Below, one piece after another: positions 1 through 9,228 of a stretch of DNA of 29,415 nucleotides. The stretch comes from Cylindrotheca closterium (lineage: Eukaryota; Bacillariophyta; Bacillariophyceae; Bacillariales; Bacillariaceae). Every line of letters begins with the position of its first letter. Position 1 is the first letter of the stretch. Position numbers and translations under genes: made by a program. The stretch lies in contig CAKOGP040001302.1 in assembly GCA_933822405.4 (NCBI GenBank), positions 1 through 29,415 of the forward strand, given 5' to 3'. The notes below the pieces were generated by a model that did not search any database, was not told the origin of the DNA, and saw only the letters and a program-made list of their open reading frames with translations.

Positions 1-476
1 TTGTTGATGCATGCAAGCTTGAGCAACAAGGCCGATTGCATGTGACCAACGCGCTCGTCCAGTAGCTTCATGATGGTAGCGTACAGCTTGTGCGCCTTGT
101 TTCGGGAATTCTTGGATCCTTGGATGTTGTGAGCGAGAGCCAAATTGAAAATGACAGCGGCAGAGTAAACGTGAAGATCCAATTTTGTGGTGTCGTCGCC
201 ATCGGATGGAATCATGATGGCCTGGCGGAAGAAGATGTGCTCATCACATTCAGCATGGGAAACCTCCACAGTCGAAAAGCTTCGAAAGCAGGACGAAGCT
301 TGTTGTGAGGAAGAGGAGGCCAATGCGGCTGCTTGGTCTGGAGAAGCAATGTATTGCTTCATCATCTTAACTGTACTCATGAGGAGTTTGATGCTGGTAT
401 CTTCATCACCCTCAACAAGGGCAGTGACACCTTCATTGTTTAGCCGTGCGGCTTCGTGGAAGAAGGATTGATTCAT
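1..476 (-). CDS. Partial TPR-like hypothetical protein, open at left edge
   Basis: A frame reads leftwards from ATG 476-474 for 158 codons with no stop and leaves the window, so the C-terminus is missing. The protein begins MNQSFFHEAARLNNEG and is rich in Ala and Leu. Two stretches look like paired amphipathic helices: roughly residues 3-45 and the part containing VYSAAVIFNLALAHN followed by a Lys/Leu-rich helix. This spacing resembles tetratricopeptide-type repeats and is familiar from multi-copy hypothetical proteins of diatoms. Between them is a Ser/Gln-rich spacer (SSSSQQASS). No catalytic motif, signal peptide or membrane segment is visible. The ATG is the first in the frame and is preceded by A-rich sequence (CACCAAAATG). 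A scaffold role in protein binding is only an inference from the helical pattern. Confidence 0.7.
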   Translation of the reverse strand, partial: MNQSFFHEAARLNNEGVTALVEGDEDTSIKLLMSTVKMMKQYIASPDQAAALASSSSQQASSCFRSFSTVEVSHAECDEHIFFRQAIMIPSDGDDTTKLDLHVYSAAVIFNLALAHNIQGSKNSRNKAHKLYATIMKLLDERVGHMQSALLLKLACIN

Positions 477-1274
477 TTTGGTGTCTGGGTATCAAAAAGT
501 GTCAAGAAAAAATTGTGAGCAAAGTGTTTGTGCCACGCAAGATAAACATCTTCCACAGAACTATACTTCTTTCACTTCGCCGGATCACACTTATCTTGCT
601 GGTCATCCAAAACGTTCTTGCCAGAAACTGAAATGATACTTCTTCGCCATTCATTGATATAAGTAGCGAAGAAGATGAGTACCGTCAAGACACTCCTTGT
701 TACGCCCTTCGAAATATCACTTGAATTGATTATTGAAAAGTCGCCGGAACGGACTCAAGAAAGAGAATCTCGACACCGATTTATAAAAGGGTGGGAAACC
801 AAATCGTCCTTTTTGCTTTTGCTCATTATTGTGAAATGTCCCAAACATTTATTGTTTCATTGTCACTTTGTTGACGCATTCTTTTCGGGTCACAATCTCC
901 ATTCGACGCGGGAGGACTGATACCATCTGCCAAGATTTTCAAGGAAGCGGGGAAATCAACTGCCGGAAACAGGGGAAATCAACTGGCGAAAACAATTTGA
1001 AGCAAGCATATTCATACAATAGTATTATCTGGTGTAGTGCTCACACATCCTGTCCTCCTCTAGCGGAGAAATCATGATGGTTGAAACAGGGGAAATCAAC
1101 TGGCGAAACCAATATGAAACCGATACCTACGTACTAGCGGATAATATTATGTACAATGTTCGAATGTACCGCGTCTTCGTCCAATTGGTTCGAGGGAGCG
1201 AAGAAATTATAGTGAAAATATAGGAGCAAACAAACTGGTGAACATTACTTTAAAAAAAAATATCCGGCAATAAC
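477..1274. other. Intergenic stretch without a recognisable gene
   Basis: About 800 bp upstream of the left-edge gene. Short open frames occur on the plus strand, but none has protein-like composition or a recognisable motif. The only structure seen is the short direct repeat annotated separately. A TATAAAA string lies at about 782 on the plus strand, but no gene follows it at a suitable distance. Confidence 0.5.
947..1108 (+). repeat. Three copies of a short direct repeat
   Basis: The core GGGGAAATCAACTG occurs near 949, 972 and 1089. The second and third copies share a longer identical stretch of about 26 bp (966-991 and 1083-1108) that begins GAAACAGGGG and ends CTGGCGAAA; the first copy matches only the core. 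Function unknown. Confidence 0.6.
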
Positions 1275-1542
1275 TAGAAATGGTGGTCCTATGCAAACTG
1301 CACCTTTGGACCCGGTTATACAGCACAAGCTTTTACAGGAGACGAGGACGCAGCAGACGAGCGGGTTCAAGAGCAAATGGCAGCCATGATGCATGGAAAT
1401 CAATAAGCCCCTCTTTCCTGTTGGAAGTCGTACAGACGACTCCCCTGAGTCAGATAGTGACGAGTCTAAACCGTCATACATCAACCGTGAGAGTATGGAG
1501 AACCAGTCATGGGCAGATGTTGTTCGAAAGATGAACGATTGA
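1275..1542 (+). pseudogene. Broken coding-like fragment of unknown origin
   Basis: Two adjacent frames look protein-like but are separated by a frame change near 1390-1407. The first (1278-1406) ends with AADERVQEQMAAMMHGNQ and a TAA. The second runs from ATG 1393 to TGA 1540-1542, is about 49 codons long, and has an acidic Ser/Asp stretch (DDSPESDSDES) followed by SWADVVRKMND. Acidic composition and a clean end suggest the C-terminus of a former protein or an exon, but I do not recognise the family. It lies just upstream of the first Copia element and could be host sequence or older retroelement debris. Confidence 0.3.
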
Positions 1543-1809
1543 ATTACAGTAGTTTAAAACTGCGTAGAGAGTTTTGGGATGACCGAAAGCATGAGTTTGC
1601 TTTGGCCATTCGAAAACTCTTGTCCCAACTAAAGCAAGTTTTATTAACGCCTTTAAGGTTCATAGTATTAGGACTACGTTACGCCAAACAACTGAAGAGT
1701 GATCGTCTCAGAGTATCGTAGGGTTCTTTTATTATCTAACATAAGAGTTTTCAAAATTGAATATATATATTTTCTCTTTTTGAACAACATCGCTACATTT
1801 CAACGGTAC

Positions 1810-2112
1810 ATGACCAAGAAGAGCAAGGAAGAACTTGTTCAAGACTTGAAAGAAATAGAGTCAAGGGTCAAGAAGTTGATAATAGACCTTGACAAGGAGA
1901 GGAGCGACGAAAGCGGAACGAACGAACGGGAACGAGAGAAGAAGTTTCCCATCACTTTGGAAATCGGTGATAAAGTATTGATAAAGAAGCCTCAGAAAGG
2001 GCAGGAAACGATTGGAAGAATTGAATCGTTTGGATGGAAGTTTGTCACAGTAAAGACGGCAACACAAACGATAAAGAGAATCCCACAGAACTTGAAGAAA
2101 GTGGGAAACTGA
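1810..2112 (+). CDS. Small charged ORF upstream of gag in Copia 1
   Basis: The likely product starts at ATG 1810 (MTKKSKEELVQDLKEIES), giving 100 residues; the same frame is open further upstream, but that part has no protein-like character. Residues 1-45 form a Lys/Glu-rich, probably coiled-coil helix. Residues 55-95 contain IGDKVLIKKPQKGQETIGRI and a GWKFVTVKT segment, an alternating beta pattern resembling a small SH3- or chromo-like barrel. It ends 37 bp before gag. Small ORFs of this kind before gag are compatible with diatom Copia elements; whether it is a separate protein or a leader peptide cannot be told. I assign no function. Confidence 0.5.
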   Translation: MTKKSKEELVQDLKEIESRVKKLIIDLDKERSDESGTNEREREKKFPITLEIGDKVLIKKPQKGQETIGRIESFGWKFVTVKTATQTIKRIPQNLKKVGN

Positions 2113-2149
2113 AAAAGAAAAGGAGGAAGAAGAAAGATCAGATATCGCC

Positions 2150-3549
2150 ATGAGCTCTATGGGATACAGATCGACTATGGTAAAGGGGCTCAAACAATTG
2201 AAGGCGCCCGAGGAAGATGGCCCAGAGCAAGACCTGGAGGATTTCCTGACAAGCTTGACTGACAAAGTAATCATCAGGTGGGCGGACGGAGGTGATGTGG
2301 GTTACGTTCTGGAAGAAAACGCGGAGCCCAAGATAAAGGAGCCTGATCCATTGACGGCTGCAGACGAAGAGGCAGACGCCAGTAAAGTGAAAGCGTACGA
2401 TCGGCTGATGGACAAATATGAAGATCGGAAGGACACTTTTTGGGCTAACACTGTCGCTATGTTTCAGCTAATCATGAGCAACGTAACTACGACAATGCAA
2501 AACAAGATCAAGTCGACTGATGGCCATCTGGCCGCCAGCAAGAATAAAGATCTGGTTTGGCTCATGAGCACCATTGACAACATTGTCTCTGGATATGAAG
2601 AAGGAATTGTGCCCGCAGAGCTCGCGCTCGATGACGCGCCCGAGCAGATCTTCAAGATGAGACAAAAGGGAAGCGAATCCAATGAAGCTTTCGTGAAGAC
2701 TATGCTACGAGCCATCAAGGCTTACAAGCGCCGTGGAGGCCCATTTCTGTGGACTCCGGCGAAGGAAAAGGAGCTCAAGACAGCTGTGGAAGCTGCCAAG
2801 AGCAAATTCACCGCAGCATGGGCCACAGGGACCGCCGTGATGACCAAGGAACAAGAAGATGACGTCCGACATGTCAAGAAAAAGATGATTAAGGATCGTA
2901 GCATCGCCATGTCAATCCTTAAGCGGACTGACAAAGAGCGTTTTGGTGACCTGATGAAGGAGCTGTCTAACAACTATCTCAAGAAGCCCAACGGAACTCC
3001 ACAGGAGGGATTTCCTAAAGATGTCCCTTGAGTTTTGAAACTTCTGGAAAATTGGAAGCCGAACGATGTCGCCCGACGCGGTCGCGGCAATAACAATGAT
3101 AGCGCAAGACAGCCCTCAGCAAGAACAGGAGCGAATAGGAACCCTTCGGTTTCTTTCGCCCAGACAGCTGGTGAAACAAGACAATTTTGTTTCTTTCGGG
3201 GAACCAACAACTCGTTCTACGCCACCATCACCTGTTGCCTGTGCAAGAACAAGGGGCACTACCAGAGCCATTGTCCCGCTGCCAAGGATGGAACGGGAGC
3301 AAAGTTGGAAGCTACTATCAGTGAGGTAAGCAACTACAGATGTGGTATTCTTATGAATCAACATCCCGATACTTACATTAATCCCAACTGGATTCTCCTC
3401 GATAGTGAGTCCACCGATCATATTTGCAGCAACCTGCGTTCTTTGACTCAACCACTGATGGGGAAATATTGAGACTACACACTTCCGGTGGAACTCTCGA
3501 TGAGTCGACAGTGCAGACTGAAACAAGCATCCAAGATGAAATCAACTAG
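2150..3549 (+). pseudogene. gag: Copia 1 gag with zinc knuckle and start of a protease, broken
   Basis: The frame opens at ATG 2150 and encodes a helical capsid-like region rich in Lys, Asp and Glu (residues 1-293). It is interrupted by TGA at 3029-3031, but the same frame continues directly (KDVP, stop, VLKLLENWKP), so a point mutation is the simplest explanation. Further on is a CCHC knuckle, CCLCKNKGHYQSHC, matching CX2CX4HX4C, expected to bind RNA. Then comes NWILLDSESTDHI, which resembles the aspartic protease active-site region, with Glu where Gly is usual. Near 3455-3470 the frame shifts; a second frame carries ILRLHTSGGTLDEST and ends at TAG 3547-3549. Not functional as a continuous gene. 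Confidence 0.8.
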
Positions 3550-3567
3550 ACCCTAAACGGAATCGCA

Positions 3568-5220
3568 ATGGCCAACATGGATAAATGGAAATCCGAGGAG
3601 ATGAAACTGACACCACAGACTTGGTTTGGAGACAGTGCAGCGAGTACACATATGTGCAATGATGACACCAACCTGTACGACTACGATGTTATTCGAGAGG
3701 AGATCAAAGTTGGAAGTGGCAAAACTATCGTGGCAACTAAGATTGGCAAGCTCAAGCTGCGAGTGAAGCAAACGAATGGAAAGGTAATCATGATGGTACT
3801 AACGAAAGTCAAGTTCGTACCTGAGCTGTGGTGCAATCTTTTCAGTCTTACGGCCGCAATGGACAAGGGCTTCGACCTCGGGAACCAAGGGCGAATCATC
3901 ACAGTGACGCATGGATCGACAACTATTGGATTTGACAGAATATTCCCAACGAGTTCTGGATTCATCATGGCAGCAGAAATGGAACAGATGACAGCAGAAG
4001 GTGCATACGCCGTATTGGAAGCAGGAAGGGAAATCAGCATAGCAAAGTTCCATGAGATGTACGCACACCCAGGAGAAGCAATACCATACAACTTGAAACT
4101 ACAATCGAAATTGGAAAAGTGTGAGAACTGTGCATTGGCAAAGTCAAGACAAGCAAACATATCGAAGGAGCCAGTTGACAGATCCGAAGTCCCAGGGGAA
4201 GAGCTCATGATTGATATATCAAGTGTAAAGAAGAAAAGCGCGGGTGGAAATAAATTTTGGCTCCAAGTGATGGACAACGCATCCGATTTCATATTTTCAA
4301 TGTTCCTAAAGAAGAAAAGCGAAACAAGTGCTAAGATGATAGCTTTGGTGAAGGACCTAAATGCGAAAGGATTCAAAGTCAAAAAGATTCGATGTGACAG
4401 AGCTGGAGAGAACATGAAGTTCCAAGATGAAGCAAAGAATGAAGGACGCGGTTTGACCTTTGAATTCACAGCGCCCAATACACCACAGCGAAATGGACGA
4501 GTCAAAAGGAAGTTTGCAACGGCTTTTGGACGAGTTCGAGCAATGATGAACACTGCTCGAATGACAGAAACGATGCGTGGCAATCTATGGGCAGAAGCGG
4601 CAGATACAGCGACAAAATTGGACACAGCACTTGTCTATCAACGTGGTGAACAAAGTTCACATCAAAAATTCTGGAAACGAGAAGCTAGATTTGCGAGACA
4701 TTTGAGAACGTTTGGTGAAATGGCAGTGATCAAGGTACACACAAAGATCAAGGGTAAACTGAAAGACCGTGGAAGAACAGTTATGTTTGTTGGATACGCA
4801 GATAACTCCAGCGGAGACACTTACAAATTCTATGATCCAAAGACAAAGCGAATCAGTTCAAGTCGAGATGTGTCATGGTTGAACAAGAGCTACGGAGATT
4901 GGAAGGGAATCAAGAAAACCAACACACTACGATTGACACAGGAAATTCTATTGGAAACGGTTCATGACAATGATATTACACAAGCACCAACAACTCACAC
5001 CAATGACGCAAACACAACAGCACCAGAACCGGGACCGATTCCAACAGCTGCAGCACCAGCAGAGACGGCAACAATACCAGCAGTACAATTGGATTCGGGA
5101 GCAAATCCACAACGAGCTCCACAATTTGGGCCAACGCCACAACCGGCGACTACAACAACAGCAAGAAGCATGGAACCATCCAGACAAATATCAACGGGAC
5201 AAATGGCGAGAAGCGATTAG
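3568..5220 (+). pseudogene. pol: Copia 1 pol, protease and integrase part
   Basis: 550-codon frame from ATG 3568. Residues 18-30 (TWFGDSAASTHM) are a second aspartic protease active-site motif. Around residues 160-210 is the GAG-pre-integrase His/Cys region (HEMYAHPGEA, CENCALAK). The integrase core follows: first Asp in LMIDISS, second Asp in IRCDRAGEN, then 35 residues later NGRVKRKF. The catalytic Glu of the DD35E triad should sit in that last motif, but Lys (residue 313, AAA at 4504-4506) is found, so strand transfer is probably lost. The C-terminal part (FVGYADNSSGDTYKF) is followed by a Pro/Thr/Ala-rich linker. The frame ends in TAG at 5218-5220, while RT continues in another frame. Confidence 0.85.
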
Positions 5221-6397
5221 AAAGGAATTTCGTGACATGATACGCCGTGGAGTTTGGCGAAAAATGAAACGAAGAGATCTACCATATGGAAGAAGATGCA
5301 TCAAATGCAAATGGGTATTCAAGATCAAGAGAAATGGAGTGTTCCGATCAAGACTTGTTGCATGCGGATACTCACAAATTCCTGGAGTTGACTTCACAGA
5401 ACACTTTGCTCCAGTTATCAATGACATCACATGGAGAATACTACTGGTTGCGATGATGATTTGGAAACTTGACGCTTGGTTGATCGACGTGGAAACAGCC
5501 TTTCTACATGGAGAATTTGATGAAGGAGAACAGATATTCATGAATCTGCCTGTTGGATATGATCTTGTGGATTCGTCAATTGATATGAGTGAAGATTGTA
5601 TTGAATTAATGAAAACCGCATATGGGACCGTGCAAGGAGCGCGACAATGGTGGAAAAAGTTCGTGTCGATCTTGAAAGATATTGGATTCGAAGGTGGAGA
5701 TGCAGATCCTTGTTTGATGCATTGGAACAGTGAACATGGGATTGTTTTCATTGGCTTATATGTTGACGACTGTCTTTGCATTGGAAAACCTGAAGCATTG
5801 GAGCTAGTTGAGGCAAAACTGAAGGAGAAAGGACTCACTCTGAAAACCGAAAAGACCCTGAAAGATTATTTGAGCTGCGACGTCAGCTTCAACGAAGATC
5901 GCACAAAAGCAGTATTACGTCAACCACACTTGTTGAAGACATTGGAAGAGGATTTTGGAGAAATGGTACGAAACATGCCTAAATACAAGACACCTGGAAC
6001 GCCAGGACAAGGTCTTGTTTGCAGTGAAGAAGGTGTAACCGTGACACCTGAAGAACAGAAGCAATTTCGAAGTGGAACCGGAAAGTTGCTCTATCTTGTG
6101 AAGCATACAAGACCTGATATCGCAAATGCAGTGAGAGAACTATCAAAGGTACTTGATTCGACAACACCAAGAGCAATGAAAGAGATGAAGAGGATCATCA
6201 AGCATGTATTGGATACGAAAGGACTTGGATTGAAAATTGAACCAGTGATTGGATCTAAAGGTTTACTATGGAACGTCGTTGCGTTTTCTGACAGTGATTA
6301 TGCAGGAGACCCAGATTCGAGAAAATCAGTGAGTGGTTTTATGTTTATCTATGTGGAGTTCCAATCTGTTGGAGAAGCAAAGCGCAACGAACAGTGA
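5170..6397 (+). pseudogene. pol: Copia 1 reverse transcriptase part of pol
   Basis: The RT continues from the integrase linker after a frameshift between about 5160 and 5205; the open frame extends back to 4964, but that earlier part is only a shadow of the linker. Recognisable motifs in order: KWVFKIKRNGVFRSRLVACG (fingers), LDAWLIDVETAFLHGE (first catalytic Asp), TAYGTVQGARQWWKK, and LYVDDCLCIGK with the YVDD box at 5759-5770. The thumb and connection follow (YLVKHTRPDIANAVRELS), then the first RNase H Asp in AFSDSDYAGD. The frame ends at TGA 6395-6397 after losing register near 6345. Active-site residues are intact, so only the frame breaks disable it. Confidence 0.85.
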
Positions 6398-6762
6398 CTT
6401 TGAGCAGCGCAGAAGCAGAGTGGGTTGCCTTGAGTGAAGTGGCAAAGGAAGTATTATTTATCGCACAGATCCTGGGAGTGAAAGTCGAATATCCGATTGT
6501 TATTCGAGTTGATAATACCGCGGCAATTTTCATGGCGACAAATGTCACAACAAACCAGAGAACACGACACGTGGACATTCACACAAAATTCGTAACACAA
6601 TACACTGGACCGGATGGTATTTTGAAGATTCTATTTGTGAAAGGAATTGATAATGCATCCGACATCATGACAAAGAATGTAACTGGAAACCAACATGAGA
6701 AACACATCCCAAAGATGATGACAAATATTGACAAAGGAACTACACTTGAAGATGTATTTTGA
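6346..6762 (+). pseudogene. pol: Copia 1 RNase H C-terminal part of pol
   Basis: Continues the RNase H domain in the next frame after the shift near 6345-6362; an open frame from ATG 6394 gives 122 residues. It carries the second catalytic position in TLSSAEAEWVALSE, the third in RVDNTAAIFMA, and the conserved RTRHVDIHTKFV near the end, followed by NASDIMTKNV. It ends at TGA 6760-6762, the natural end of pol. The motifs are well kept despite the upstream frameshifts. Confidence 0.8.
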
Positions 6763-7074
6763 GATATTTGGAGATTGGAGAATGAGGAACAGAAACACGA
6801 AACGAGGCATTAGACAATAGGTCATCTTGTGTAAGATTGAACAGTACCTGACAATAATGTGAGAAGTATTGACAAGATCAAAGCAAGATCAATACATAAG
6901 GAGAAGTGAGTTGAATGTAGTCATGGCAAGATACCAGATGCTGTGCATGACTGAGAAGCAAGACTAGAAAATAGAGTAAGGAATAATTTAGCTCACAATT
7001 GCAAGACCGATAGATTTTTACTTCTAGGGAGATTCCAACAAACTAGCTAGACCTAAGCAACGTATACCTCGTAT
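6763..7074 (+). other. 3' non-coding flank of Copia 1
   Basis: Purine-rich sequence directly after pol (GGAGATTGGAGAATGAGGAA at about 6772) could be the polypurine tract, with LTR sequence after it. No matching copy was found upstream of gag, so I cannot confirm an LTR. No gene seen. Confidence 0.35.
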
Positions 7075-8048
7075 ATATCGGCTGTGTATATAGGTCCTAC
7101 CATTAGGTTTCTAGTAATGCAATGTCATCTTGGAATCGCACAGGATGGATTGATATCACTTTGTTACCCTAGAATGCAAACTATAAGTGGTTAGAGGCAG
7201 CATCAAAGCAGACTTATTGTCATTGCAGCACCATTGAGCATTCCATAAAGTGTAATGAATGAGTGCTTGGCACAACGGAGTATTAATACACATGAAGGAT
7301 TTCATCCTTTGGAATGAAGAACCGCAACTTTCATTTACATTTCACTTCTCTTGTTCTCTTTCAAGTGCAGTAGATAGAGGCAGAAGCAGCTAGCCATATT
7401 ATATGGTAATGCGATCCTTGAAGCTGCCTTCGAGCGTCAAGTAAAGCATCTGCGTATCATGATATTGATTCGATTGAAAGCATGGAAATTATAGGAAAGG
7501 GATAATTGTCGCTCTGTGCAGAACAGAACCTAGTAGAGAGTCTTGACAACAAAGTTGAATATTGTTTTGTTTGGTTCCTCCACGCACCTCATGTTATGAT
7601 GCTTGTGTTCAGCATTCACGACTAGGTTGGTGGTGATGATTGTCGTGAATAATTAGTCGTCCTTGTTGTTGGCGAATGGCTTGTTGTTGCGACCGAGTGT
7701 AGACTATTCCTGCTTCCCCTATAATAATAGTAAAGTTCCAGCCAATGCAACCACAACAAGGGGCAAGGTCGCATTGTCTCTCGGGGTACCAAATCCAAGT
7801 CACCTTGGAGGAGCAGGTGGTTGTATGGGATCTCCTCGGAAGGGTCGATACGTCGAGAAATGCCCAGATTGGCAGTGTAATTTGGACATTCTGATTGTTG
7901 GCACTGAACGGCAGTTTGAAGCTCGCGGTGCAAGAAAATGTTATATTCAGATCATCATCCTCATTATCAAAGTGTAGAATGCTGAAAACCCGTCCGCTTC
8001 CACCACAATGCATCAATCCGTATCTGACAAAGACTCCTCTGCTTGCTG
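7075..8048. repeat. Dispersed duplicated segment, copy 1
   Basis: About 1 kb that matches 18850-20458 in the same orientation with scattered differences. Shared landmarks are ATGGATTGATATCACT, TGGCACAACGGAGTA, GGATTTCATCCT, TTCAAGTGCAGTAGATA and TCGCTCTGTGCAGAACAGAA. This copy has no insertion at the site where copy 2 carries the 19754-20388 element, so it acts as an empty site. The right half contains a minus-strand coding relic. Confidence 0.85.
7609..8016 (-). pseudogene. Unidentified gene relic in duplicated segment, copy 1
   Basis: A 135-codon frame starts at ATG 8016. It has an acidic stretch (FDNEDDDLNITF), then FKLPFSANNQNVQI and LPIWAFLDV. After that, similarity to the other copy (PYNHPLLRGD, LVPRDNATL, then a hydrophobic run and RGRLIIHDNHHH) is spread over different frames. 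The comparison indicates small frameshifts near 7840 and 7780. In copy 2 the hydrophobic run (LIIVVHGGIAGTLLLGAAGV) would make a single membrane helix. I do not recognise the family. Because copies share both the coding-like part and about 500 bp beyond its end, the unit that was duplicated is larger than the gene. Confidence 0.4.
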
Positions 8049-8247
8049 TATAGACAAAGATGACAGAGAGTATGATATAGATAGCTATTGATATAGATAG
8101 CTATATATATATATTGGGACCTTTTTTTTCATTTTTTGTATACTTTCATCACATCAATAATCTATTGTGGTGCGTCGCGGACAAAGACCAAGCCTTCGAT
8201 TGTTAAAAAATTTCCGATTATTCTATAGTATATATAGACCTACTACC
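8049..8247. other. AT-rich spacer with short repeats before the Copia 2 LTR
   Basis: Contains a duplicated GATATAGATAGCTAT and a TA run (about 8077-8116). No gene. It ends with CTACC (8243-8247), the target-site duplication of Copia 2. Confidence 0.6.
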
Positions 8248-8435
8248 ATATAAATGTAATCGTTATGTTATTACGAGGGTGTTGACTGACAAAGTAGTAG
8301 ATGTGAAAGATAGTAATGTAGATCGAATCTGTTGCTATCGTCGTTTCATCGACAGGCTTCCGCGAAGGCCGATCCTGTTCACTTACGGACACGAACCATT
8401 GCATGCGTGTGCAATAGCACGGTAGCCTTCATTTG
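8248..8435 (-). repeat. LTR of Copia 2 (3' LTR with respect to the element)
   Basis: 188 bp, matching 14906-15109 apart from about five substitutions and a 16-bp gap. Read on the minus strand it starts CAAATGAAGG and ends CATTTATAT. The terminal base is uncertain by one because the internal boundary shares a base. It contains a near-palindrome, GGCTTCCGCGAAGGCC. Confidence 0.88.
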
Positions 8436-8450
8436 GTCCCCTCAAATTGG
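8436..8450 (-). other. Putative polypurine tract of Copia 2
   Basis: On the minus strand, TTTGAGGGGAC lies immediately before the 3' LTR. This is the expected position and composition for the plus-strand priming tract. Confidence 0.5.
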
Positions 8451-8483
8451 GTTTCAACGTTGGGATCCAGTTCGATAACTCGT

Positions 8484-9221
8484 CTAGTACGTCCATTCCT
8501 CAAATAATCGCCCTCTCCTTTCTAGTGTCAATCGTTTCGTGAAGGCATCAGCGAGGTTCAACATTCCTGCAATCCACGATACGTCGACAACTCTTGCAGT
8601 CACGTTCCACCTGGTGTTATGATAATCGATCGAATTATGCTTCTTGTTCAAAGTGGATTCGACCATCGTTGAATTCGTTACCACGCTCTCGTTGTCGCAG
8701 AATACGTGCGATGGTCCTTCTTCCAAAGGTATTCCGAACATCCTCAATTTGAATCTCAAATGCGTGATCGCTTCGATGCATGACTTCAAAGCAATGAATT
8801 TGGAACCAAAAGTACTCGCTTCTACCGTATTCTGTCGCTTGCTGTGCCATAAGATAGGTGCCCGGTTGAGGAAAATTATGTTCCCTGTATGTGATTTCCG
8901 CGTTTTCTTATTGGCACCATGTGAAGCATCTACCCATGCAGTACTTCCTACACTTCGTCCCCTCGGTTTGGGTGTGTTGTGTGGCATCTCTTCCGTCGCA
9001 TCTTGGTAGTATGCCTCAAAATCTTCCCTGGAGGATCTTAACTTGGAATAGTCTACGTTTGGCGTCCTCCAATCATAATAAAGGGTCAATTTGGGGAAGG
9101 TATCCAAGAAAGCAAATATCCTCAATGCTTGCTCCATGTGTCCTTCCCTTGGAGCTGCTTTATACTGGCTCAGGTAAGATATCGACTTGTCCAATCTCTG
9201 TCGCCCATCGTAATATCCCAA
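8484..9221 (-). pseudogene. pol: Copia 2 RNase H and RT connection
   Basis: 245-codon frame. It starts within the connection (YLSQYKAAPREGHMEQ) after a frame change near 9180-9200. RNase H motifs are TAWVDASHGANKK (first Asp), NTVEASTFGSKFIA and FCDNESVV (third Asp). The second catalytic position is expected to be Glu in a GSEF-type motif; here it is Lys (AAA), the same kind of change as in the integrase of element 1. The C-terminus ends LADAFTKRLTLERRG and a stop, the usual end of Copia pol. A small deletion, not just a one-base shift, seems to have joined this to the upstream RT. Confidence 0.8.
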
Positions 9222-9228
9222 TCAACTC

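Larger units (their letters stand above)
1810..6762 (+). mobile_element. Degenerate Ty1/copia-like retrotransposon 1 (coding part)
   Basis: Domains follow the Copia order: small upstream ORF, gag, CCHC zinc knuckle, protease, integrase, reverse transcriptase, RNase H. This integrase-before-RT order is diagnostic of Ty1/copia, and the gag and pol wording matches diatom elements. It is not functional as read: a TGA in gag (3029-3031), a frameshift in the protease region, a changed integrase catalytic position, and two frameshifts in pol. I compared the flanks by eye (about 1100-1810 against 6763-7075) and found no LTR pair, so the ends are not defined. Two protease-like motifs suggest a composite of two lineages. 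Confidence 0.85.

Noticed and set aside
1699..1809. Longer start for the small ORF before gag
   Set aside because: Residues from the upstream ATG are Tyr/Ile/Phe-rich and translate an AT-rich leader; the protein-like part begins at ATG 1810.
3681..4625. 314-codon minus-strand open frame
   Set aside because: Lies antisense over the integrase frame, whose motifs are clear; the minus-strand product has no recognisable domain.
4948..5187. Very Cys-rich minus-strand peptide
   Set aside because: It is the complement of the Thr/Pro/Gln/Ala-rich linker between integrase and RT; the Cys content comes from the repeat composition.
5160..5205. Programmed frameshift between integrase and RT
   Set aside because: Copia pol is normally one frame here, no slippery site was evident, and the element has other unrelated frame breaks.
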